Source of the DNA: Bacillota bacterium
GTDB lineage: Bacteria > Bacillota > Clostridia > Peptostreptococcales > Anaerovoracaceae
Direction: 5' to 3'
NCBI GenBank assembly: GCA_021443825.1
Contig: JABUTE010000115.1
Coordinates: forward strand, 1-23,436
Length of the DNA stretch: 23,436 bases
How positions within the stretch are numbered: the stretch's first letter is position 1; every line of letters begins with the position of its first letter. This document shows, piece by piece, positions 12,374 through 21,100 of this stretch. The translations under genes were made by a program, and so were the position numbers. The notes beneath the pieces were generated by a model that saw nothing but the letters and a program-made list of their open reading frames with translations, was not told where the DNA came from and ran no database searches.

Positions 12374-13254
12374 TGGATATCAATGATGTTTATGTAAGAA
12401 AAAAGCACGCGCTGCAGGTTTTTTTTACCTCGGTGCGAAAGACGGCCCCGGCAGAGCTGCTGACCTGCAAAGGGTGCGGAGGGGTCTTTTCCAAAGAACA
12501 GGCGCAGGAAGAGACCTTCATCTGTCCCTCCTGCGGAGCCTATCTGCCCATGACGCCGCAGGACCGCCTTGCGCTGGTCTGCGACGATGGCAGTTTTCGT
12601 GAGCTTCGGATCCGGGCGCCGAAGGACGATCCCCTGGAGTTTCCCGAATACAGGGGCAGGCTGTCGGCGACAAGAAGCAAGACGCAGCAAAAGGATGCCA
12701 TCGTGTGCGGAACCGCCCGCATCGACGGACTGGAAACAGCGGTGGCTGTAATGGACAGCCGCTTTTTTATGGGCAGCATGGGCACCGCTGTGGGCCACGC
12801 CGTCTGCACTCTGACCGAGCACGCGGCGAGAAAAAAGCTGCCGTTGGTGATCTTCTGCTGCAGCGGCGGCGCCCGCATGCAGGAGGGCATCTTTTCGCTG
12901 ATGCAGATGGCTTCTACCGCGGCGGCCGTCGAACGGTTTAAAAACGCGGGAGGCTTTTTCCTTACGGTGCTTTGCGACCCCACCATGGGAGGCGTCAGCG
13001 CAAGCTTTGCCTTTCTTGGCGATATCATCGCGGCGGAACCGGGGGCTCTCATCGGCTTTGCCGGGCCAAGAGTCATCACCCAGACCATCGGCGGCACCTT
13101 GCCGGAGGGGTTTCAGCGGGCCGAATGGCAGCTGGAAAACGGGATGATCGACCTTCTTCTTCCGCGAAAAAGGCAGAAGGAAGCCATCGCCCGGCTGCTG
13201 CGGCTGAACCGACCGGTAAAAGATGGAGCAGCGTTTTTCAGGGAGGAGGAATAA
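12373..13254 (+). CDS. accD: Acetyl-CoA carboxylase carboxyltransferase beta subunit
   Basis: A 293-residue subunit that, with AccA, moves carboxylate from biotin to acetyl-CoA. An N-terminal zinc ribbon is formed by Cys32, Cys35, Cys51 and Cys54 (CKGC and CPSC), the mark of bacterial AccD. The crotonase-like core follows with MDSRFFMGSMG (about 131-141) and SGGARMQEG (about 162-170), the oxyanion-hole glycines. PTMGGVSASFA (about 202-212) and GFAGPRVITQTIG (about 230-242) are also typical. The start overlaps the accC stop as TGATG. The length is as expected. It is followed by accA after 4 bases, which fits the obligate heterotetramer. Confidence 0.97.
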   Translation: MDINDVYVRKKHALQVFFTSVRKTAPAELLTCKGCGGVFSKEQAQEETFICPSCGAYLPMTPQDRLALVCDDGSFRELRIRAPKDDPLEFPEYRGRLSATRSKTQQKDAIVCGTARIDGLETAVAVMDSRFFMGSMGTAVGHAVCTLTEHAARKKLPLVIFCCSGGARMQEGIFSLMQMASTAAAVERFKNAGGFFLTVLCDPTMGGVSASFAFLGDIIAAEPGALIGFAGPRVITQTIGGTLPEGFQRAEWQLENGMIDLLLPRKRQKEAIARLLRLNRPVKDGAAFFREEE

Positions 13255-13258
13255 GGAT

Positions 13259-14065
13259 ATGGAGCATTCGATCACTGCCTACGACAGGGTCAAAGCAGCA
13301 AGAGATCCGGCCCGTCCTTCGGTGGACGCCTATGTGAGCGCTCTTTTTGAGGACTTTGTCGAGATCTGCGGCGACCGCCTTGGAAAAAACGACGGCAGCA
13401 TTCTGTGCGGCATCGGTTTTTTTCATCGCCTTCCTGTCACTGTTATCGGCCACAGGAAGGGTCATACCACCGAAGAAAATATTCGCTTCAATTTCGGCAT
13501 GTCCGGACCGGAAGGCTACCGAAAAGCGATCAGAGCCATGAAGCAGGCCGAAAAGTTCGGCAGACCTGTTATCTGCTTTGTGGATACGCCCGGAGCCTAT
13601 CCGGGCATCGAGGCGGAAAATAAGGGCCAGGCAGCTGCCATCGCAGAAAGTCTGGCCTGCCTTTCCGGCCTTACGGTTCCTATCGTCTCGGTCATTACGG
13701 GCGAAGGAGGAAGCGGCGGTGCCCTTGCGCTTGCTGCGGGAGACCGGGTCTATATGCTGGAAAATGCCATCTATTCCGTTCTTTCGCCGGAGGGCTTTGC
13801 CGCTATTCTCTGGAAGGATGCCCAGCGGGCGCCCGAGGCGGCCCAGGCGATGAAGCTGACGGCAGAAGAGCTGCTTTCCGTGGGGATCTGCGACGGGATC
13901 ATCGGAGAAGGGGAGGCCCTCTTTCAGAATGTGGATGATACCCTGCGCAAGGCCTTAACCGAGCTTTGCCCGCTGAAAACAAAGGCGCTGCTTCGGCTTC
14001 GCACTGACCGTTACCGCCGCTTTACCGGCCCGGCCGTCCGATCGCAGGAGGCCCCCAACGCATGA
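13259..14065 (+). CDS. accA: Acetyl-CoA carboxylase carboxyltransferase alpha subunit
   Basis: A 268-residue partner of AccD. It contains GHRKG (about 69-73), FGMSGPEGYRKA (about 79-90) and FVDTPGAYPGIEAE (about 106-119). It also contains GEGGSGGALAL (about 147-157), whose glycine pair forms the second oxyanion hole, and SPEGFAAILWKD (about 173-184). All are family hallmarks. It is somewhat shorter than Escherichia coli AccA because the N-terminal coiled region is reduced, as in other Firmicutes. I start it at ATG 13259, behind GGGAGGAGGA and 4 bases after accD, in preference to the in-frame ATG at 13223 inside accD. Its stop overlaps the fabH start as ATGA. Confidence 0.96.
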   Translation: MEHSITAYDRVKAARDPARPSVDAYVSALFEDFVEICGDRLGKNDGSILCGIGFFHRLPVTVIGHRKGHTTEENIRFNFGMSGPEGYRKAIRAMKQAEKFGRPVICFVDTPGAYPGIEAENKGQAAAIAESLACLSGLTVPIVSVITGEGGSGGALALAAGDRVYMLENAIYSVLSPEGFAAILWKDAQRAPEAAQAMKLTAEELLSVGICDGIIGEGEALFQNVDDTLRKALTELCPLKTKALLRLRTDRYRRFTGPAVRSQEAPNA

Positions 14066-15054
14066 CATACGGAATGAAACTGGCGGGCACGGGAAAAGCG
14101 CTTCCCTGCCGCCTTCTTACCAACGAAGAACTGGAAAACTACATGCAGACCAGCCGGGAATGGATCGAAAGCCATACCGGCATCCGGCAGCGGTATCTGT
14201 GCACCGAAGAGAACATCCTGACGCTGGCCGCGCAGGCCGCGCAGCAGGCGATCGAGCAGGCAGAAAAGGATCCCTCCTTTACCAGAGAGAAGATCCGCGT
14301 CGTGCTTGCGGCGACCTCCACCGGCTATTATGCCTTTCCTTCCGTTGCGGCCATGACCGTCGGTGCGCTGGGTCTTTCGGAACATGTCTATGCAGCCGAT
14401 CTTTCCGCTGCCTGCACCGGTTTTATCTACGGTCTGGGAACAGCCGCATCACTGCTGGCATCGGGCATGGGCGAATATGCCCTGATCATCGGCTGCGAAG
14501 AATTTTCCAGGATCCTGGAGCTGTCGGACCGCAGCACCGGCATGCTGTTCGGCGACGGGGCGGGGGCTGCGGTGATCCGGCTGGAGCCATCGGCGAAACA
14601 GACATTCTTCTGGCAGGTCTGGACGCGGGGAAACGAGGAATGGCTTTCCTGCCCCGGCATCAACTGCGGCAGAGATGTGTTCTGCCCGGAACAGAAGACA
14701 GAGCCTTCCCTCATCCGGATGAACGGACCGGAGGTGTTCCGGTTTGCGGTAAAAGCGATTCCGCAGGCCATCGATCAGGTCTGCGCACTTGCGGGGAAGG
14801 CTCCGGCCGACATCGACCACATCGTGTGTCATCAGGCGAACAGCCGGATCATCGACGCCGTAAAGAAGAAATATCCGGGTCTGGAAGGCCGTTTTTATAT
14901 CAATATCGGGGAATACGGAAACACCTCGGCGGCCAGCATTCCCATCGCTCTTGCCGAGATGGATGAAAAAGGGCTGCTGCAAAGCGGTCGCACCCTTCTG
15001 ACGGTGGGCTTCGGTGCCGGACTCACCTGGGGCGGCGCGCTGCTTCAGCTTTGA
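14062..15054 (+). CDS. fabH: Beta-ketoacyl-ACP synthase III
   Basis: A 330-residue condensing enzyme that starts each chain by joining an acyl-CoA primer to malonyl-ACP. The Cys-His-Asn triad is visible: the cysteine in SAACTGFIYG (Cys118), the histidine in HQANSRI (about residue 255), and the asparagine in YGNTSAAS (about residue 287). Near the C-terminus, GFGAGLTWGG is the usual glycine-rich closing motif. The length is normal. The gene overlaps accA by 4 bases. Primer choice (acetyl or branched) cannot be judged by eye. Confidence 0.97.
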   Translation: MTYGMKLAGTGKALPCRLLTNEELENYMQTSREWIESHTGIRQRYLCTEENILTLAAQAAQQAIEQAEKDPSFTREKIRVVLAATSTGYYAFPSVAAMTVGALGLSEHVYAADLSAACTGFIYGLGTAASLLASGMGEYALIIGCEEFSRILELSDRSTGMLFGDGAGAAVIRLEPSAKQTFFWQVWTRGNEEWLSCPGINCGRDVFCPEQKTEPSLIRMNGPEVFRFAVKAIPQAIDQVCALAGKAPADIDHIVCHQANSRIIDAVKKKYPGLEGRFYINIGEYGNTSAASIPIALAEMDEKGLLQSGRTLLTVGFGAGLTWGGALLQL

Positions 15055-15069
15055 TGAAAGGAGTTCTCT

Positions 15070-16017
15070 ATGAAACCAATGCTCAATACGATCCTGGGAA
15101 CAAAATATCCCATCATTCAGGGCGGCATGGCCAACATCGCCACGGCAGAATTCGCAGCAGCCTGCTCTAACGCAGGAGCCCTGGGCATCATCGCTACCGG
15201 AGGAATGCCCGCCGAGCTGCTGCGCCAAGAGATCCAAAAATGCCGCAGCCTGACCGATAAGCCTTTTGGCGTCAATGTGATGCTGATGAACCCGCAGGCA
15301 GATGCCATTGCGCAGATCCTGGCGGAAGAGAAGGTGCCTGTCATCACCACAGGAGCCGGCATGCCGGGCAAGTATGTGCCTGCCTGGAAGGCTGCCGGCT
15401 GCAAGGTGATCCCGGTACTCTCCAGCACGGTCATCGCGAAAAAGCTGGTGAAGGAAGGCGCGGATGCTGTGATCGCGGAAGGCTGCGAAAGCGGCGGCCA
15501 TGTGGGCGAGATGACCACCATGGCGCTGGTTCCCCAGATCGTCGATGCAGTCGATGTTCCCGTCATCGCAGCGGGCGGCATCGCGGACGGCAGACAGTTT
15601 GCCGCAGCGCTGGCGCTGGGGGCCTGCGGGGTGCAGGTGGGAACCTGCCTTCTGGCTTCAAAGGAATGCCCGATCCACGAGAATTACAAGAATGCCATTC
15701 TGAAGGCGTCCGACAACGATACCGTCGTTACCGGACGCATCGCCGGAACCCCGGTGCGGATCCTGAAGAACCAGATGGCAAGAGAATATGTCAAACGGGA
15801 AAAAGAGGGCGCAGACAAGATGGAGCTGGAGACCTATACCCTGGGTTCGCTGCGAAGAGCCGTTTTTGAAGGCGACACCAAAACCGGCTCGCTGATGGCC
15901 GGCCAGGTCTGCGGTCAGGTGAACGAGATCCGCTCTTTGGAAGAGATCTTTGCGGACATCGTATCCGGCGCAAAAAAGACGCTGGCTATACTGCAGGCAC
16001 AGGAAGAGGCACTGTGA
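15070..16017 (+). CDS. fabK: Enoyl-ACP reductase II, FMN-dependent
   Basis: A 315-residue TIM-barrel flavoprotein that carries out the last reduction of each elongation cycle. The N-terminus YPIIQGGMANIATAEFAAA, GVNVMLMNP (about 76-84), ITTGAGMPGKYV, EGCESGGHVGE (about 137-147) and AAGGIADGRQ (about 168-177) are typical of FabK and the related nitronate monooxygenase family; its place in a fatty acid operon decides for FabK. FabK enzymes are generally insensitive to triclosan, unlike FabI, and no FabI is present in the window. It has a clear AAAGGAG site 15 bases after fabH, the longest gap among the early genes. It overlaps the fabD start. Confidence 0.95.
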   Translation: MKPMLNTILGTKYPIIQGGMANIATAEFAAACSNAGALGIIATGGMPAELLRQEIQKCRSLTDKPFGVNVMLMNPQADAIAQILAEEKVPVITTGAGMPGKYVPAWKAAGCKVIPVLSSTVIAKKLVKEGADAVIAEGCESGGHVGEMTTMALVPQIVDAVDVPVIAAGGIADGRQFAAALALGACGVQVGTCLLASKECPIHENYKNAILKASDNDTVVTGRIAGTPVRILKNQMAREYVKREKEGADKMELETYTLGSLRRAVFEGDTKTGSLMAGQVCGQVNEIRSLEEIFADIVSGAKKTLAILQAQEEAL

Positions 16018-16958
16018 TGACGAAGACCGCATTTTTATATGCCGGCCAGGGCAGCCAGTTCGCCGGTATGGGAAAAGATCTGTACGAAGAATATCCCGCC
16101 TTTCGCAGTCTGCTGGACCGGCTGGATCCCGGCTTTGATGCCAAGCAGATGATGTTTGAAGATCCCAGGGGTCTTCTTTCCGACACCCGCTATACCCAGC
16201 CCTGCATGGCGCTTTTTGCCATGGGGGTCACCCAGGTGCTGAAGGAAAATGGCATCGAGCCCCAGGCGGCCGCCGGCCTGAGCCTGGGAGAATACGGCGC
16301 CCTGTATGCCGCCGGCGTCTTTGATGAAGAGACCTGCTGCAGGCTGGTCACTTACCGCGGAAAAGTCATGGCCGAGGCCGCAGAAAAGTATTCCTGCGCC
16401 ATGAGCGCTGTGCTCGGGCTTTCTGCGCAGCAGGTGGAGCAATGCTGCCGAACTGCCGAAGAAAAGGGCTTCGTCTGCGTTGCCAACTATAACTGCCCGG
16501 GCCAGTATGTGATCAGCGGAGAAGAACCGGCCGTTGCTGCCGCGGAAGAAGCGGCAAGGGCCATGGGCGCCAGACGGTGTGTGCGCCTTGCGGTCAGCGC
16601 TCCCTTCCATACCCCGTTTTTAAAAGAGGCTGGGGAGCGGCTGGGCGAGTTCCTGCAGCCGGTCCGGTTACAAACGCCCCGGATCCCGGTAGCCCTCAAT
16701 GTGACCGGTTCCTTTTATAAAGAGGGGCAGTATCTGAAGGCTCTTTTGAAACAGCAGGTCAGCAGCAGCGTTCGCTTTGAAGACTGTCTGCAGGCGCTGC
16801 TGCAAAGCGGCGTCGACCGGTTTATCGAGATCGGTCCGGGAGATGCCCTTTCCGGCTTTTGCCGCCGAAAAGCAAAGGAAATGGGAATCTTATGCTCAGT
16901 CGTCACCCTTCAGAATGCAGATGATCTGGATCGCTTGCTCAACGAACAGGAGAAATAA
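16017..16958 (+). CDS. fabD: Malonyl-CoA:ACP transacylase
   Basis: A 313-residue acyltransferase that loads malonyl groups onto ACP. The GQGSQFAGMG motif is at 10-19. The nucleophile serine is in GLSLGEY (Ser89), with leucine where many homologues have histidine, a form also known in other Firmicutes. The carboxylate-binding arginine is in TYRGKVM (Arg114), and the active-site histidine is in SAPFHTPFL (His198). The final motif is IEIGPGDALSGF. I start at ATG 16017, sharing one base with the fabK stop behind AGGAAGAGG; a GTG at 16014 is possible. The gene is followed by fabG after 3 bases. Confidence 0.96.
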   Translation: MTKTAFLYAGQGSQFAGMGKDLYEEYPAFRSLLDRLDPGFDAKQMMFEDPRGLLSDTRYTQPCMALFAMGVTQVLKENGIEPQAAAGLSLGEYGALYAAGVFDEETCCRLVTYRGKVMAEAAEKYSCAMSAVLGLSAQQVEQCCRTAEEKGFVCVANYNCPGQYVISGEEPAVAAAEEAARAMGARRCVRLAVSAPFHTPFLKEAGERLGEFLQPVRLQTPRIPVALNVTGSFYKEGQYLKALLKQQVSSSVRFEDCLQALLQSGVDRFIEIGPGDALSGFCRRKAKEMGILCSVVTLQNADDLDRLLNEQEK

Positions 16959-16961
16959 GCC

Positions 16962-17702
16962 ATGGAAAAGAAAAAAACAGCCCTCATCACCGGAGGAAGC
17001 AGAGGCATCGGAAGAGCCATCTGCCTTCGCCTGGCAAAGGAGGGCATGAACATCGCGTTTACCTATACCAGCCGCCCGGAAGAGGCAGCCAAAACAGAAG
17101 AAGCCTGCAGGGCGCTGGGCGCCCAGGTGCTCTGCATCAAAGCCGACGTGAGCGACCCGTCTGCCTGCCTTGCGGCAGCGGAGCAGGTGAAGGCAGCCTT
17201 CGGAGCGATCGACGTGCTGGTCAACAATGCAGGCATCACCAGAGATGACCTGCTGCTTCGCATGACGGAAGACGACTTTGATGCGGTGCTGAAGACCAAC
17301 GCCTACGGCACCTTTCATATGCTGAAGGCCGTTTCAAAGATCATGCTCAGGCAGCGCAGCGGCAGCATCATCAACATGAGCAGCATCGTAGGGGTAAAAG
17401 GAAATGCCGGCCAGATCAACTATGCCGCCAGCAAGGCAGCCGTCATCGGCATGACCAAGTCTCTTGCAAGAGAGGTGGCCTCCCGGGGCATCCGGGTCAA
17501 CGCTCTGGCTCCCGGCATGATCGAAACAGACATGACCTCTGCCATGCCCGATCAGGCAAAGGAGGCGATGGAAAAGCAGATCCCCATGGGCTATATGGGA
17601 AGCGCCGACGACATCGCAGCGGCAGCTGCCTTTCTGGCATCGGAGGATAGCCGCTACATCACCGGACAGGTGCTTGTGATCGACGGAGGTCTTGCCATAT
17701 GA
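16962..17702 (+). CDS. fabG: 3-oxoacyl-ACP reductase
   Basis: A 246-residue short-chain dehydrogenase that performs the NADPH-dependent first reduction in elongation. The Rossmann motif TGGSRGIG lies at 10-17, NNAG at 88-91, the catalytic serine in NMSSIVG (Ser141), and the YxxxK pair in YAASK (Tyr154, Lys158). The C-terminal ITGQVLVIDGGLAI is standard for FabG. The length is normal. AGGAG upstream lies inside the end of fabD. Its stop overlaps the fabF start as ATGA. Confidence 0.97.
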   Translation: MEKKKTALITGGSRGIGRAICLRLAKEGMNIAFTYTSRPEEAAKTEEACRALGAQVLCIKADVSDPSACLAAAEQVKAAFGAIDVLVNNAGITRDDLLLRMTEDDFDAVLKTNAYGTFHMLKAVSKIMLRQRSGSIINMSSIVGVKGNAGQINYAASKAAVIGMTKSLAREVASRGIRVNALAPGMIETDMTSAMPDQAKEAMEKQIPMGYMGSADDIAAAAAFLASEDSRYITGQVLVIDGGLAI

Positions 17703-18931
17703 GAAGAGTAGTTATTACAGGCCTGGGAGCCGTATCTCCCATCGGAAACGACACAAACGCGCTCTGGCATTCGGTGCAGCAGGGCCGCTGCGGTATCACG
17801 CCCATCACCCGCTACGATACCACAGGGCGCAGTGTGACTCTGGCGGCCGAGGTGAAGGACTTCGATCCGGAAATCTATATCGATAAAAGAGCGGCCCGCA
17901 GGATGGATCTGTATACCCAATATGCGGTCTATGCCGCCTGTGAAGCCATGCAAGACAGCGGCTTTACGGGCGAGATCCCCGATGCGAAGCGGTTCGGCGT
18001 CATTGTCTCCAGCGGCATCGGCGGTCTGGGCACCATTCAGCAGGAAACAGAAAAAGGGCTGGAAAAGGGCTTTGACCGGGTCTCTCCCTTTTTTATTCCC
18101 ATGGCCATTTCCAATCTGGCGGCAGGCAATATCGCCATTCGCTTCGGCTTAAAGGGCATGTGCAGCTGCGTGGTCACGGCCTGCGCCGGAGGCACCAATG
18201 CCATCGGCGATGCTTTTCATTATGTACGGGATGGCTATGCCGACGTGATGCTGGCAGGAGGCGCCGAGGCCAGCATTACCCCCTTGGGCATCGGCGGCTT
18301 TACCTCCATGAAGGCTCTTACCACGGCGACCGACCCTCTGCGGGCATCCATTCCCTTTGACAAAGAGCGCAGCGGCTTCGTTATGGGGGAAGGCGCCGGC
18401 ATCCTGGTGCTGGAAGAGCTGGAGCATGCCAGAAAGAGAGGTGCTCATATCTATTGCGAGGTGGCAGGCTACGGGGCCAATTGCGATGCCTATCATATCA
18501 CCGCCCCTTTGGAGGACGGAAGCGGAGCAGCCGACTGCATGACCATGGCCATGGGGGATGCGGGTATCGGGCCGGAAGCCATCGATTATATCAACGCCCA
18601 CGGAACCTCTACCCACCTTAACGATGCAGGCGAGACGAGGGCCGTCAGGCTGGCCTTCGGTCTGCACGCGAAGACCCTTTGCATCAGCTCCACCAAAGCC
18701 ATGACCGGCCATCTGCTGGGGGCCAGCGGCGCCGTGGAGGGCGTTATTCTGGCAAAGGCGGTGGAAGAGGGCTTTGTTCCCGCCACGGTCAATTACAAAG
18801 AGCCTGACCCTGAATGCGATCTGGACATCGTAGCCAACGAGGGAAGAAAGCAGGTCCTGCATTATGCCATGTCTAACTCCCTGGGCTTCGGCGGGCACAA
18901 CGCATCCATCATCTTTAAAAAGTACGAATAA
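17699..18931 (+). CDS. fabF: Beta-ketoacyl-ACP synthase II
   Basis: A 410-residue elongating condensing enzyme. The Cys-His-His triad is present: Cys162 in VVTACAGGTNA, His301 in NAHGTSTHLND, and His338 in MTGHLLGASGAVEG, with Lys333 in STKAMTG. The N-terminus RRVVITGLGAVSPIG and the C-terminal NSLGFGGHNASIIF are typical of FabF. The glycine after CA (CAGGTN) replaces the more frequent serine or threonine. It is the only elongating synthase in the window, so it probably serves all chain lengths. It overlaps fabG by 4 bases. Confidence 0.97.
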   Translation: MRRVVITGLGAVSPIGNDTNALWHSVQQGRCGITPITRYDTTGRSVTLAAEVKDFDPEIYIDKRAARRMDLYTQYAVYAACEAMQDSGFTGEIPDAKRFGVIVSSGIGGLGTIQQETEKGLEKGFDRVSPFFIPMAISNLAAGNIAIRFGLKGMCSCVVTACAGGTNAIGDAFHYVRDGYADVMLAGGAEASITPLGIGGFTSMKALTTATDPLRASIPFDKERSGFVMGEGAGILVLEELEHARKRGAHIYCEVAGYGANCDAYHITAPLEDGSGAADCMTMAMGDAGIGPEAIDYINAHGTSTHLNDAGETRAVRLAFGLHAKTLCISSTKAMTGHLLGASGAVEGVILAKAVEEGFVPATVNYKEPDPECDLDIVANEGRKQVLHYAMSNSLGFGGHNASIIFKKYE

Positions 18932-18941
18932 GGAGGCTGTT

Positions 18942-19370
18942 ATGGAACTGAATTCCAGTCAGATACAGAAGATCCTGCCCCACAGGTATCCATTTTTGCT
19001 GGTCGACCGGATCACCGATATGAAGCCGGGAGAATGGGCGAAGGGTATCAAGTGCGTCAGCGCCAACGAAATGCATTTTATGGGTCATTTTCCGGGCAAA
19101 CCGGTAATGCCCGGCGTTCTCATCATCGAAGCCCTTGCCCAGACCGGGGCCGTAGCGCTGCTGTCGCAGGACGAATACAAAGGGAAGATCGTCTATTTCG
19201 GCGGCATCAAAAATGCCCGTTTTAAAAAGCAGGTGGAGCCGGGCGATGTGCTGGAGCTCTCCTGCGAGATCATCGCACGAAAAGGCCCCGTCGGCATCGG
19301 AAGGGCGCAGGCTGCGGTCGCAGGCAAAATCGCGGCCACGGCGGAACTTACATTTGCAATCGGGGAGTAG
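18942..19370 (+). CDS. fabZ: 3-hydroxyacyl-ACP dehydratase
   Basis: A 142-residue hot-dog-fold dehydratase that removes water from 3-hydroxyacyl-ACP. The active site is complete: His49 in FMGHFPGKPVMPGVL and Glu63 in IIEALAQTGA. The N-terminal ILPHRYPFLLVDRI is typical of FabZ. The length is normal. I start at ATG 18942, behind AAGGAGG and 10 bases after the fabF stop; longer in-frame starts lie inside fabF. No FabM or FabA gene accompanies it in this window, so the route to unsaturated chains is not visible here. Confidence 0.97.
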   Translation: MELNSSQIQKILPHRYPFLLVDRITDMKPGEWAKGIKCVSANEMHFMGHFPGKPVMPGVLIIEALAQTGAVALLSQDEYKGKIVYFGGIKNARFKKQVEPGDVLELSCEIIARKGPVGIGRAQAAVAGKIAATAELTFAIGE

Positions 19371-19403
19371 AAAATGCTATATTTAAACATTAGGAGGAAG
19401 ATC

Positions 19404-19886
19404 ATGCTATACGAAGCTTTCTTAAATGTTTATACAAAATTTAAAATGCATTTCTATAAAGAGGCTTTTAAAAAAGACAGCGAATCGGGAAATGCACTCA
19501 CCATCGTCGAGACTTTTTGCATGGAGGCGATCCATGCCCTGGGCAAGCCGACGGTAAGCCAGTTTGCGCGGTTCATGAGCTTTTCCTCCGCAAATGCGGC
19601 CGACAAGGTCAATAATCTGATCCATAAGGGCTATCTGAACAAGGTCCGCGCGGAAGGCGACAAACGCAAGTATTATCTTGAGGTCACTCCGCTGTATTAC
19701 GAGTATTACAACAAGAGCTATCAATATCTGAAGGAGATCATCAAGCGGGTGCAATACCAGTTTACCGACGAAGAGCTGCACACCCTGACAAAGCTTCTGA
19801 CCGTATTGAATCAGGAGCTGCTCTCCGATCTGGAATACGAGTGCGGCGCAGAAGGGGCGCAGAAACAGGAAGCCTATGGAAAATGA
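19404..19886 (+). CDS. MarR-family regulator, probable FabT-like repressor of this operon
   Basis: A 160-residue winged-helix protein of MarR architecture. N-terminal and C-terminal helices (about 1-35 and 97-145) would form the dimer interface. A helix-turn-helix at about 48-78 (PTVSQFARFMSFSSANAADK) is followed by a wing with the basic tip AEGDKRKYY (83-91). Cluster-linked MarR proteins in Firmicutes (FabT) repress fatty acid genes when long acyl-ACP is bound; here that role is inferred. Normally FabT is encoded at the front of the cluster, but here it is near the end. The start at ATG 19404 has AGGAGG; an in-frame ATG at 19374 has no such site. It overlaps the next gene by 11 bases. The operator array at 10253-10318 is its likely target. 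Confidence 0.85.
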   Translation: MLYEAFLNVYTKFKMHFYKEAFKKDSESGNALTIVETFCMEAIHALGKPTVSQFARFMSFSSANAADKVNNLIHKGYLNKVRAEGDKRKYYLEVTPLYYEYYNKSYQYLKEIIKRVQYQFTDEELHTLTKLLTVLNQELLSDLEYECGAEGAQKQEAYGK

Positions 19887-21090
19887 TATTCGGTCTTCGG
19901 TCGCGCAGATCCTTGCCGGCGATGCCTACAAGCTGGTGCTGAGCAAGCCCTCTTTGAAAGAGACCCCTTATATTAAAGTCAATATCCTGAAAAAACAGGA
20001 GTATTACCAGGCCGAAAGCTATACGAAGACCCAGGTTTTTCACCGAAACCTGAAAAAGGAAGAGGTGCAGACCTTTTGCGAAGAGCTGCTGGCAGACACG
20101 TTTCTGCAGCTGAATGCCTGGTCGAAAGAATTCGAATATCAGATCCGCCTTACGAAGAAGAGAAAGGTCTCTTATTCGAAAAATCCGGCCAGAACATCCG
20201 GCATGCCCGAAGAGTCGACGGCCCACAACCGGAAAAAACAGTATTTTCTTGTCGAGGGAACCAATATTCCCCCACTGGTTGATATGGGAATCTTCACGAA
20301 AGAGGGCAAGGTGGCAGCCCCCATGTACGATAAGTATCGGCAGATCAACCGGTTTCTTGAGATCGTCGACGATTCCTTAAAAAAAGAGAAGCCCGATGAA
20401 AGCCGGCCCCTTAAGGTCATCGATTTCGGCTGCGGAAAATCCTACCTCACCTTTGTGCTGTATTATTTTCTGACCGAGATCAGGCATTATCGCGTCAACA
20501 TGATCGGCCTTGATCTGAAAGAGGACGTGATCCGCAAATGCAACGCGGCAGCGAAAAAGTACGGCTACGATTCTCTTCATTTCATGGTAGGCGATATCGG
20601 CGCCTATGCCGATGATGTTCCTGCCGACATGATCATCACCCTGCACGCCTGCGATACCGCCACCGACTATGCCCTGTATCATGCCATCCGCTGGAAGGCA
20701 CGCCGGATCTTTTCCGTTCCCTGCTGTCAGCACGAGCTGAACAGCCAGTTTAAAGGAGAGAAAATGCAGATCATCGGTCGCTACGGCATCGTAAAGGAGC
20801 GCACCATGGCCCTGATGACCGACGCTATCCGCTGCAACCTGCTGGAATGCTGCGGCTACAAGACCCATCTGATGGAATTCGTCGATTTCGAGAATACCCC
20901 CAAGAACCTGCTGATCCGGGCCGTTCGAAGCGAAAATGCCCCAAGGCGCATTTCGCTGGGCAAAAAAGAGACCGTCAAAGAAAAATGCTTTGCCGAGGTG
21001 CGGGAGCTGATGGAGACCTTTCATCTGGACCCGACGCTTTACCGTTTGCTGAAGGAGCAGGGCTATCTCAGTCAATATACCGATCAATAA
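19876..21090 (+). CDS. Class I SAM-dependent methyltransferase, function unknown
   Basis: A 404-residue protein with a central Rossmann methyltransferase domain. The SAM-binding motif I is VIDFGCGKSYLTF (181-193), and an acidic residue follows the next strand (GLDLK, 211-215). HACDTATDYALYHAI (257-271) and VPCCQHELN (281-289) are typical of a Methyltransf_32-like group. The first 150 residues form a separate domain rich in basic residues, including TKKRKVSYSKNPARTSG (93-109), which could touch RNA or another partner. The substrate is unknown. The gene overlaps the regulator by 11 bases and ends at the operon terminator, so it is co-expressed with fatty acid synthesis. The ribosome binding site is weak (AGGAAG), which suggests coupling. 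Confidence 0.8.
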   Translation: MENDIRSSVAQILAGDAYKLVLSKPSLKETPYIKVNILKKQEYYQAESYTKTQVFHRNLKKEEVQTFCEELLADTFLQLNAWSKEFEYQIRLTKKRKVSYSKNPARTSGMPEESTAHNRKKQYFLVEGTNIPPLVDMGIFTKEGKVAAPMYDKYRQINRFLEIVDDSLKKEKPDESRPLKVIDFGCGKSYLTFVLYYFLTEIRHYRVNMIGLDLKEDVIRKCNAAAKKYGYDSLHFMVGDIGAYADDVPADMIITLHACDTATDYALYHAIRWKARRIFSVPCCQHELNSQFKGEKMQIIGRYGIVKERTMALMTDAIRCNLLECCGYKTHLMEFVDFENTPKNLLIRAVRSENAPRRISLGKKETVKEKCFAEVRELMETFHLDPTLYRLLKEQGYLSQYTDQ

Positions 21091-21100
21091 AAGGAGCAGG

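Noticed and set aside
13223..13258. Upstream in-frame ATG for accA
   Set aside because: It lies inside accD without a ribosome binding site, whereas ATG 13259 follows GGGAGGAGGA.
15070..16017. Nitronate monooxygenase in place of FabK
   Set aside because: The families share a fold and motifs, but the gene lies inside a complete fatty acid operon that otherwise lacks an enoyl reductase.
16278..16301. FabD nucleophile motif reads GLSLG and not GHSLG, possibly inactive
   Set aside because: The serine, arginine and distal histidine are all present, and the leucine form is known in functional Firmicute enzymes.
18864..18941. Upstream in-frame start for fabZ
   Set aside because: It lies inside fabF. 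ATG 18942 follows AAGGAGG and gives the standard N-terminus with His49 and Glu63 in their usual places.
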